From: Xestospongia bergquistia
Taxonomy: Eukaryota > Porifera > Demospongiae > Haplosclerida > Petrosiidae
Reading direction: 5' to 3'
NCBI GenBank assembly: GCA_963965975.1
Contig: OZ014420.1
Coordinates: 5,668,001 to 5,732,000 of the forward strand
Length of the DNA: 64,000 bases
Within the stretch, counting starts at the first letter, position 1; each line of letters begins with the position of its first letter. The notes below the pieces were generated by a model. The model was not told the DNA's origin. It searched no databases and saw nothing but the letters and a program-made list of their open reading frames with translations. Shown here piece by piece: positions 50,560 to 59,741 of the stretch. A program made the position numbers and the translations under genes.

Positions 50560-50990
50560 CGAGTGATATGACTGTACATGTTTTTGAAGATGTCTTGCAT
50601 GTAAGTAGGATTTTCTTTTTCTTCCTACATTGATAACAACAGCAACATATACAATGGCATATAACACAATATGTAGCACAAATATTACTGGAGGCCAGAT
50701 ATACAGATAGGGAGTGACCAAGAATTGAGTACACACTAGATATCATTTTAAAAAAGTGTACAATACAGAAGTAGTGATGGTGTCAAGAATTCAGCTGGAG
50801 CCACACTGGAGGAAATAGTACTGATAGATATAACAATTGAATTTGCATTGTCTAGTAGTTGAGACTATATACTACTGACCTCATAGTTTGTATGATGCCT
50901 TAGTAATATTCATAAAACAGAGATAAAAAGTAATTAATTGACAAAATCTTTATTTTTGAAGGTATCCTCAAAAAAGTGGTACATAATTAT
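50560..50990 (-). pseudogene. Array member I: degenerate F/G/H-type copy
   Basis: A minus-strand frame retains TPYLYIWPPVIFVLH and VGRKRKS, but the Cys cluster is mostly lost and the proline-rich ectodomain is unreadable. Near 50890-50960 the remnant of exon 1 (CATAAAACAGAGATAAAAAG on the plus strand) has lost its ATG. This looks like the oldest end of the tandem array. Confidence 0.55.
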
Positions 50991-51205
50991 AACTCAATTG
51001 ATATCACAAGTTATTTAAAGGAACAAATGCCCCACACATCTGCCAACAAATTCTTCTAAGATATCTTAAGCAATACAAAACTTTAAATAATTATGGCATT
51101 AAAATGAATCATGGATTATATAAATACCATATAAATGAAGTAACATAAATTATAATGATATATATATGAATAATTATAATACAAACAGTGTAACCTTGAA
51201 GTTCA

Positions 51206-54188
51206 TTATAAACCCTCAGAAGGAAAGCCAATAGCTCCATCAGCTCCATCAAATGTAGAGGGTATAATATTATGGGATGTGGGTATGTCATACTCATCCC
51301 ATGAGCTGTTAGATGAGGAGAGTTGACGTACATTGCATGAAGTAAAGAGATTAGCATAATCCCGTTGAATTAAGTCACTCGACGACTTAAAGTTGGCAGT
51401 TAGTGCTGTGATACTTGGAGCTACATCCAGGGAGAAGGTAAAAGGTGTATGTACTGTATTGGAACCTAAGTTGTTGTTTTTCCTTTCGATGTGATCTTCA
51501 CTAGTGATGACAGAAGCGACTTTTTTTCCAGCTGATGGACGATGATGATCAGGCATTGTTGACCCACAATTTGCTGTTTCATTCTTTTTCTTTGGCTTAT
51601 TATAAATATCAGGACATACTTCTTGTTGTGGTTTGCCCTTTAATGGTTTTGTCACGTGACTATCATGTGGTGGTGAAGTTTTAATAAGATGATCAAAATA
51701 GTTTGGTAAAAGTGGACAGTCAGGTAATGTGAACTTGTTTGATGCACTTTGTATATTATACATACCGGAAGGTCTGGCTGGCTGGGATAAGCTCTCTCCA
51801 CGAAGGCCTTGCTCTCTTTCCCTAACTCTTCCTCTACCCCTCCCACAGCTTTTACTCATTAGTTGAGAAAATGGCTGAAGATGTGTCTTCTGAGAGATTG
51901 TTTTCATTTCATGAATTTTTTCACGGTGATCAGAAACCTGAGGTCGAAAAGGAAACTTGATTGATAGCAACGGAGCTGGGCTAGAATCATCACTAGAACT
52001 GTTGTGTGAAAAGCAAGTATCTGATTCAGATGACTGATAAGAAAGGATTGTATTAGGACGGAGACTATTCATTACCTTTTCATGATACTTTCTTGATTTC
52101 TATAAGAAAAATACCACATGTTATATAATGCAAATCAGAAATGAGACTAACTTTAGTTTTTGCAGGGATAACATTTCGACCTTTCTCAGCCATTAATGAC
52201 AGCAAATGCTTTGCAGCTATTTTTCTTGATGCCTTTTTTGTAGGTCCCATTCCTATATATATAAAAAAACAATTTATTTAAACTTATGAGATGATTAAAT
52301 AATATAAAAGTTTTGCTGCATATTTTTTCTATAAAGATAAATTTAAATTCTGAGTACCACTTCAAGCAATTAGTGTTTTAATATAGGGTCAATAAAGTTA
52401 TTACCTCACTCTGCTGTTAATAAATTAACTAACAATTTTATAATGTTCAAGTATTCAAACCACATCCAAGCTACTATTACATGAAATTTTATTACTTAAA
52501 TTACTACAGGATTCACTAAATTGTAGGGTCAATGTAAGTCACTTACCAATTGCAGATAAGCTTCCAGCTTGTACTGTACACATGAAATAGTTAGCGTGAC
52601 CACTACTGCCATAAGAAGACACAGAATAAACAGGTAAGGGTTGTCCCTGTTGCATCATCAGCTCCTGTAATTGACCAATAGAATTGACATCTTCCACGTC
52701 ATCGTTTTCAGAGGTGTTCCTATGGTAACCAACAGGTTGAGACAAGCTGTGTTTTGGCATTAACAAAGGAGAAGTACTTGTTGAAGAAGGAGGTGAGAGA
52801 AGAGAAGGAGGTGATATTGAATGGTCTGGCTGGATTAGTGCCATGTGGCATTTATCAGGTAATTTTTCCAGAATGTGAAGTAACTGTTTAGCAGCTAAAT
52901 ATTTGGCGATTTTTTTCCTGTTATGTGAGGCAATACATATGTGAGAACCAGCCTTGGCTTTAACTCGTGTAGTGGAGCCTCTGTGGGTGTAGTGTTTGAC
53001 TGAGAACTCAAATGATACCAGTAATCCTTTACGAGATGCTACCTTCAGGATAGTTTCTTCTATGTCCTTCTTTTGAGTACACATATTAGTAAAATTGAAA
53101 GCCATTGGCTCTTCAAGAGGAGGTGGATCAAGAGAGCACTGTATCAAAGAGTTCATGACTTCCTCTTTTGATGTTGGTACATGATAAGACCTGGTAGAAG
53201 GAGGTGGTTGATTAGGTCTCCTAAATTGAGGAGACAGTGTATGGATAGTATTTTTTTTAAGTTCCCTGTAATCTGAAGGAGGTACACATGTGGGAATGTT
53301 TTGTGAAGGTGATGGCAGGATGGATTTTTGTAATTCTCTCTCTTTTTGAGAACAAGTTGGAGAAACTGGAAGTCTTATAGATTTATTAAAATCTACAGGT
53401 TCATCTGTGGGTGTACTTTGTGACGATGATAGTGAAGATATGGTATTATGTAATAGTTCTTCTCCCATTGTAATAAGTTGACTAGAAATAACTGGTGGTT
53501 TTGTGCTAGTAAGAGTATGTTCAGACAACGAGTACAAATTAAATACTTCATCCTGTGGATTGTTACTACTATTAGCTTTTTGATTGATGACATCATTACT
53601 TTGCTGACTCAGTGAGAGCAAACTGGCTTGAGAATTAGAAGACTGGGAACTATTTAAAAATTCATATTTTTGTAACTGACAAGGAGAGTGTTGCATTTGA
53701 AAGTGACCACTAGAATTGTCAGGTAGAGTTTGAGCTATAGTCACTTCTGGTAATTTTTCGGTGTTTAATTCAACATCACCATGTAATTGCTTAACATGTC
53801 TTTTCTTTGGATGAAAAGGTTTTGAAAAGCAAGAATGTACTACATTGCCAAATTGAAATTCCTTTTTTGGTGTTTGTGATGTTTGCTGCCCCGATCTGTA
53901 GGGATTATCATGATCAGGACTTTGTTTTACACATAAAGCCTCGTGGGCCACATATTCAGCTGCTGTTCGAGCAATAAAGTTAGTAGGTCCAAAACCATGA
54001 AATTCCTTCTTTCCAATACGCAGTGTTACCATGTAGCATGTTGTGTTAGGATAAATACGAGAGGGAGGAGGGGTTAAACTCCCATTAACTACATTGGGAG
54101 AACAATACTCAAGCTTTAGACCTTGTAATGCTGCTATTGTTTCCAGTTCCTTCTTATAGTTAGCAAAATGTAGGCCTTTATCTGTCAT
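51206..54188 (-). CDS. Triple dsRNA-binding-domain protein (Staufen/TARBP2-like)
   Basis: Three exons join in phase: 52547-54188, 52152-52252 and 51206-52099 (878 aa). Residues about 8-90 form a divergent dsRBD (YKKELETIAALQGLKLEY, later ARTAAEYVAHEAL) that lacks the usual KK pair. A Ser/Pro-rich linker follows. Residues about 365-440 form the second (TRVKAKAGSHICIASHNRKK, AAKQLLHIL). The third spans exons 1-2: SIGQLQELMMQQGQPLPVYS, then KGMGPTKKASRKIAAKHLL, a canonical dsRBD with helix-1 LQEL and the KK dyad. The C-terminal 290 residues are disordered-looking, with a GRGRGRVRERE box. The second and third domains likely bind dsRNA; the first may be for protein contacts, as in TARBP2/PACT and Staufen. 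Orthology between these is not settled. The start is the first ATG of the frame. Confidence 0.8.
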
Positions 54189-54640
54189 ATCAGAAATATA
54201 TACATGTACAGACTATCGCAGTACATGTGATAACACCTGTAACAGAGGAGGAACTGGATTGGTCAATGAATTGCAAATGGTATAACTATTACACTGTGTC
54301 TATCTAGACTAGAGTACTGCCAGGAATGGCTTACTTTAATAGGAATTCAATACTCAAATCAAGACATTAAACATTACATATTTGTATCTAAGAGAATAGC
54401 TTTTTCCACTGCCAAGAGTCTTGATATGAATACTACATTGTACAGCTTGGTATTCCTTGACCTTGTGGCCTACAAACTATTTTATACATGCACAAACCTC
54501 CTAAATCTAAGAGTATAATATATCTAGGAGCTTTTATAAATAGTTATAACTGCGTGACTATCCAGATTGCTATCATATTAATTAAAGTACAACTCTACCT
54601 TCGATTCTTGTCAACCACGTGGAGTTGGAGGAGTAACCAG
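54189..54640. other. Spacer, nothing recognised
   Basis: The upstream region of the dsRBD gene. No open frame, RNA gene or repeat was recognised. Confidence 0.45.
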
Positions 54641-54830
54641 TATGATTAACTAGAAAATTAATTTCTTTGAAAATTAAAATATGTTATGGCAAATTATTCA
54701 AGTGGTAAAGAGGAGGTTCTTCTCTTTTCGATAAAGCAAAAACCCCCCTAAAAACTGACTACTTATTTCTAAAGTCACAAACACTCCACTCAAAGTAGCA
54801 CTTTAGCACTTGCTTCTGCCATATTTACTG
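54640..54830 (-). pseudogene. Fragment of the ERGIC2 3' end (oldest duplication trace)
   Basis: The sequence matches 58540-58700 and 62925-63085 with more differences. Shared phrases are AAATTATTCAAGTGGTAA, then TAAAAACTGACTA and AAAGTCACAAACACTCCAC, the last coding part of ERGIC2 on the minus strand. Only about the final 25 codons remain. It shows that the duplicated block once extended further left. Confidence 0.6.
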
Positions 54831-55159
54831 ACTGTGACATGTGCACATGCAACTGTGTCAATTTTGAGCTATTCAGTGTGAATGAGTTATTGGAGTTTTT
54901 GGAATGTTTTTAGTGCATCTACAGGTGTAAATTGTATTATGAGGATAGGGATTGCAAAGTAGCTATAATATTGTTTCTGGGTGGGGTTTGAGTTGATGAT
55001 AGCACGTAAAACGGCAAAGTTATTCACATGTCTGGGTGGCTCTTCTCAACTTGGACATAGTATAATCTAAATCAGTTGATTCTGAAACCATCTCACAAAA
55101 TACCAAAAATATTGGGAGGAGGGGGTGGGATGTGCCCCCTGTGCCCCTCCTGTTCCTAC

Positions 55160-55262
55160 ACCTATGAGTCAGTTGTTGACCACACTCATTTACCTCTCTA
55201 TGATAGTAAGGATTATGCCCAAACAGTAGATATCTTGTACAAAAATAGGAGATTAACCTAAG
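55160..55262 (+). other. Duplicated short coding-like tail (also at 61025-61132)
   Basis: Both copies keep an in-frame peptide with SVVDHxHLPxYD, KDYAQTVDILYKNR and then a stop, despite several base differences and an indel in multiples of three. In copy 2 it lies inside the last intron of the PSMD14 relic. The host gene is unknown. Confidence 0.35.
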
Positions 55263-55361
55263 CCAGCAAGATATCTGTTGTGGTACAATGTCATGTACAT
55301 GTTGAAGTTATTGTGTTTTCTAGACTATATTCGTTCACAAAATTTCATGCTTTTAATATTG

Positions 55362-55421
55362 TTATTTAGGATTCCAAATGTCACCTTGAGAAAAAAGGTG
55401 ATGTTTGGGATCCTAAATAAT
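55362..55421. repeat. Near-perfect inverted repeat, 26-bp arms
   Basis: TTATTTAGGATTCCAAATGT plus CACCTT is followed after 7 bases by its nearly exact reverse complement, with two to three mismatches. The left arm derives from the acceptor and start of the last PSMD14 exon (compare 61222-61250). The right arm is an inverted copy, not present in unit 2. Confidence 0.85.
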
Positions 55422-55960
55422 GATAATGATACAATTCGTGATTGATATACTTTAAATCAGTTAAATATTATACTTAAGATGCTTGCCACTGAAGGTAGCA
55501 TGCATATAATAAGTTGTTGTATTATATACTGATAAATTATATATAATTGACAATATGCTTTTCCTCAAGGTAATGGGACTTCATGCCATGTAGGCTAATA
55601 TTATAAAGTTACAAACATGCAAATATGTAGTTGCCCCAACCCTGAAGGATGTCTTTTGGACAGCAGTAGTGGTGATAACTAGTGTTGTTTTGGTAATGAA
55701 AATAATTTTAGTATTAGTATTAGTTTTAGTTGTGAAGGAGGATAGTTTTATTTTTATTTTTAGTTTACCAAAAGTAAAATGCCTTACTAAAGGTACTTTT
55801 AGTTTTAGTTTTGATATACCAAAACTACACTAGTGATAACATGTTTTATTATTTAAATAATTATTATTTGACTTGCTTAAATTTAAATTGAATAATCATT
55901 TACTACACATAAACCATACTGAGATGATGTAGTAATGTTGTATAATTGAAGAATTATTGG

Positions 55961-57343
55961 TCAACAAGTAGTACTACTAATAAAATGTTCATTTGATAAT
56001 GGCCTACACAAGGTACCAGCTAACCAAGAGAACCCACTTATTCCTTCAACCAGTACATGAGATTCTGCAAGGAGAATCAGATCGACAAGTCCAAGCAGTA
56101 TTCCTTCCTTTTCCATTTTCAGAACATTTCTCCTTCCTTTTATAGAGTCACTATGAACTAAATTATTTTTTAATGTTTTAAACCTGGACCCATAACAGTT
56201 AACAGCCATCTCTTTGACTACATTTGAATCAGTTGCCAAAAAAATCAAGCTATTATTTCCAACAAATTTATCAGCTGTTGATATTGCACACTCTAAAGCA
56301 GCTTTCCATTGACGTTTCCCCTTTAGAAATCTTCGATGATATATTTCTGAACCATATAGCACTCCAGAAAAACCAGTTCTTATATGAATAGCAGTGTAAA
56401 GTAGACTATTTTTCAAATTTAATGCTTTCTTAGCTTTGGAAACTTCCTCTAATAGTCTACTGTCTAATTTGAACAAGTATCTGAAAGCTAATCCAGTGAA
56501 GTCATCTAAATCATGGTCAGAAAGTTCAACTAAATCAAATAAATCAAGTAGCCAGCTTTGATTAATTGTGGGAAACTTTTTAACTGTGTGAGATGGCATC
56601 AAGTTGGTTGCAATGACAACATGTTGTTTACTTTGACCAGCTATAATGTTTAGATAGTTTTGCCAATCTTGTATTGACAATGATCTTAAAAATGGATACT
56701 TTTGATCTGCCTTAACAAACATATGATATGGTGCTGATGATTGGAGATAATTTCTTTGATGTAAAAATTTATCCAAATAACTATCTGTCCAGTCAATGAG
56801 GTTAGGTTTGAAATAAAAACTTTCACTGAAGGTCGACTCCCAGTACAATAGTAATCGTCTGTGACTTGCTATAGCTAAATACAAAGCAAAAGCTATTCCT
56901 CTTAACCTGTCTGCCAATCCACCACAAAAATGATTTGCTGGGCACCACCATATTAATGTTCGGGTATTAGTTGACCTATTTGTCATTACTTCATGATCAT
57001 GAGCATACTGGGCTAAAATTTTGAGAAGCTTTTTGTATTTCTTTGGAAAAATACCTTTTGTTCCTGAATAGCAGGAGAGAGGAGAACCATTTAATATCTG
57101 TCTTTGAAAGTCTAATGGAACATCATCTAAAAATTTACTGTACAATTCTGTTAAGAAGGTAGTTCTTGCAAAATGAGTTTCATTATTTGATGATAAAGAC
57201 TGCACTGTTCCAAATTGTTCCCATTTCACATATACATCAGTTGGAGAGCTGTCTTTGTTTCTCAACGATATGTCGATAATTATGTAAACAACGAAGCAGA
57301 TTATCACTGATACGACACCAGTCAGGCGTTTCAGGGTTCTCAT
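55961..57343 (-). CDS. Type II membrane glycosyltransferase, fucosyltransferase-like
   Basis: Intronless, 460 aa, ATG at 57343. Residues about 8-28 are a signal anchor (VVSVIICFVVYIIIDISL), giving the type II topology of Golgi transferases. CGGLADRLRGIAFALYLAIA at about 140-160, followed by RRLLLYW, is the N-terminal nucleotide-sugar loop seen in the FUT8/NodZ/O-fucosyltransferase superfamily. HIRTG at about 315 supplies the conserved Arg that contacts GDP-fucose. LATDSNVVKEMA and GISGFSWLAGTLC near the end match the C-terminal GDP-binding part. The acceptor substrate cannot be told. Its last codons are repeated at about 61880-61925, where the rest of the gene is missing. Known relatives usually have introns, so an origin by retroposition is possible. 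No frame damage was seen. Confidence 0.75.
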   Translation of the reverse strand: MRTLKRLTGVVSVIICFVVYIIIDISLRNKDSSPTDVYVKWEQFGTVQSLSSNNETHFARTTFLTELYSKFLDDVPLDFQRQILNGSPLSCYSGTKGIFPKKYKKLLKILAQYAHDHEVMTNRSTNTRTLIWWCPANHFCGGLADRLRGIAFALYLAIASHRRLLLYWESTFSESFYFKPNLIDWTDSYLDKFLHQRNYLQSSAPYHMFVKADQKYPFLRSLSIQDWQNYLNIIAGQSKQHVVIATNLMPSHTVKKFPTINQSWLLDLFDLVELSDHDLDDFTGLAFRYLFKLDSRLLEEVSKAKKALNLKNSLLYTAIHIRTGFSGVLYGSEIYHRRFLKGKRQWKAALECAISTADKFVGNNSLIFLATDSNVVKEMAVNCYGSRFKTLKNNLVHSDSIKGRRNVLKMEKEGILLGLVDLILLAESHVLVEGISGFSWLAGTLCRPLSNEHFISSTTC

Positions 57344-58270
57344 AATTTATACTAGAGCTAGCGTGTAGGACGGAAATTAATTGTTCACCTCGATGAATAC
57401 GGGTTATTATAGTCACTATGTTTATCGTTTATCGATCAGTTTAATACAATTATTTTAATCACAATTAAATCGTTCCGACGAATATAACAACCGACGCATA
57501 TAACAATTAACGAATTTCGTTAACACCTAACCGCGAGCGCTAAGGACGATGGGCATGACTGATAATGCTTGAAGGCAGTTGCTATATTATAATTATACAA
57601 TCTTTGTAGCTCTGTAATCAATAGTTTACTGTACAGTCAGTATTTTCCAAAACAGTTATATATAGGATGACTTTTCAATTATAATCTTGTTTAAAATACT
57701 TTTGTTATTGTACGTGCATGGTAGGTGAAATGTGCGACCAGCTCCACAGGCTGGTAGATTCTTAAAAATGTTTTACAAAAATTGAAATTTCAGACGCATT
57801 GATACTCATATGTGGAGGGATATTCTCATTATTGTTTATTTGCGCAATAGTGATGTTTGCCACTTAATTAAAATACCATTTATCATTATCTTCATTACCG
57901 GAATCTCGATCAATGATAAGCCAAATATTGAGTTACCACGAAGCCAAAATTGGTCTAACTCAATATGTATAAATCCAACTAGAAGCCAAAAAGTACTCTT
58001 TATATATAGTTTATGTCTGATAACTGAAACCATGAGTGAAAGATAGATCAACTTAACTAACTGAGTTAGTATTCACGTATAGCTTCAATTGAAGCCATGA
58101 TCAATCACTATAGCAAAGTGGGTGTAAAAGCAATATGGTTGTATTGGTTTTAAACAAATTGAGTTACACAAGTTTTGGCCTTGTAGTAACTTAGAAGTGG
58201 GCTTACATTATATGTTGATGAAACTATAGTAACAAAGACCTCAGTTAATTAAATAACATGCTTTTTTCAG
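57344..58270. other. Upstream region of the fucosyltransferase-like gene
   Basis: Bases 57470-57560 are unusually CpG-rich for this window (CCGACGAATATAACAACCGA and GCGAGCGC) and probably hold the promoter. From 57897 on, the sequence is duplicated at 62277-62640. The 60-80-codon frames here are not supported by any domain. Confidence 0.45.
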
Positions 58271-58390
58271 AGTGATGAACAACCAGGTGGTCACTTGTAC
58301 CAACAATGGGCTATGCAGCAACACCTTGCAGAATGCATTCAAACCTTGAAGACACAATTTCCTATACAATGCAGATTAAGGTGTCAGTGA
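58271..58390 (+). CDS. Orphan last exon, unidentified protein (copy 1)
   Basis: After TTTTTTCAG, a 39-codon open exon runs to TGA: SDEQPGGHLYQQWAMQQHL, then ECIQTLKTQFPIQC. Copy 2 at 62645-62764 preserves the frame, with substitutions mostly changing single residues. No upstream exon was found in either unit, so it may be a stranded 3' exon. Family not recognised. Confidence 0.4.
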   Translation, partial: SDEQPGGHLYQQWAMQQHLAECIQTLKTQFPIQCRLRCQ

Positions 58391-58634
58391 AAATTAAAGC
58401 CACATAATAATTTGTTAATTTATCTAATGGAAAGTAGAAAACTCTATAAGAAAATCAATCAAAATTATGTTCATCAATTTTCACAAAACTTGAAACATTC
58501 TTTTTTTCAAATGTGATAAAACTGCAACATAACCACAAATATAATTGGCAAGAAAATTAATTTCTTTGAAATTTTAAATTTTAAAAACAATAATTATGGT
58601 GAATTATTCAAGTGGTAAGAGGAGCTTCTTCTCT

Positions 58635-59650
58635 TTAACTCAACAAATAGCCTAAAAACTGACTAATCATTCCTAAAGTCACAAACACTCCACCCACAGT
58701 AGCACAGAGTCGTACTAGAAATATCAATATAGGACGATCAACTTCTCGAATCTTTACCATCAAAGAATAAACATCGTACTTGAAAAATAAACCTGGTAAG
58801 CCATGACTACCAGCAGTATGATCAATACTACGATTACGCTCAGTCACTGAGTATTGATTTGTAGACATAAACTCAGTTCTTAATTCTAATGAGGTAGGTA
58901 CAATTTGTAAGTAATATTGAAAGAGATGATTGCGATCTTTAGCGATAATGTAAGTGCCTTCCAGAGGATCAATGTTCCCTGGTGTGGATACACCAAAACC
59001 AAATCTGTCAATACGATGTGAAAAGTTAACTAGATGAGATGGAGCAAATGCATTTAAATGAGCATGACCTTGGGGGTGGGGCACAGCTTGTCCAGCAGTG
59101 ATATGAAAATTCCCAGCAACTTTATTGACTTCAATATGACCATGTATGCGACAACTATTGGGTGTAGTAGCATGGAGGTCATTACGATTTGGAAATGGTT
59201 TTTGATGGCTAACATCAGAATCAAACAAAATGTCTTTAAGTGCTCTAGTGCCTTCAAACTGTTTAATGAATTTTTGTTTAGATTCCAGCCATTCTTGTTG
59301 ACTATCAGTCAATTCAAAAATGGCTGCTTCTTTGTGAACTTTGTGAGCAAGTGATTTACTTTCTCCAGCTGCATCCACTACATCAGCACCTAAATATTCA
59401 CATGGCATAGCTATAGTAATATCAAAGAAGAGTTTGAGTTGTGAGTTCATGTCTGTGTCAACAGAATACTCGTAGACAATCTCTGAGTCTCGATAATAAC
59501 TGATCTCTGACACAACTAAGACTATTATGGTGGATATGGCTACCAAGGAGAATATATACTACCACGTGTAGTATGTTTCACATAGTCTTCAGATACTTTA
59601 GAGAAGGCATCTAGTTCTTTCACTACTTTCAAAGCCTGTCTTCGCCTCAT
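58635..59650 (-). pseudogene. ERGIC2: ERGIC2, copy 1: full-length but with a 2-base frameshift
   Basis: ERGIC2 is a cargo-receptor-related membrane protein cycling between ER and Golgi. The start at 59650 gives MRRRQALKVVKELDAFSKV, closely matching the vertebrate N terminus. From about 59546 down to the stop at 58635 a 303-codon frame carries the first membrane helix, CEYLGADVVDAA, NSCRIHGHIEVNKVAGNFHI, NFSHRIDRFGFG, the SVTERNRSIDHTAGSHG block and the second membrane helix. The two parts are out of frame: AATATATACT at 59551-59560 has two more bases than copy 2 (AATATACC). Without them the parts would be continuous. Either this is a recent pseudogene or the two bases are a sequence error. 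No intron is visible. Confidence 0.72.
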
Positions 59651-59741
59651 GTTAGAAAAAGACACACCCTAGAGAGAGCTTTCTAATTAAAATTTAAAAC
59701 CCTTTGTTCATTCTATTTAATACCCATCTTCTTGATCAAGT

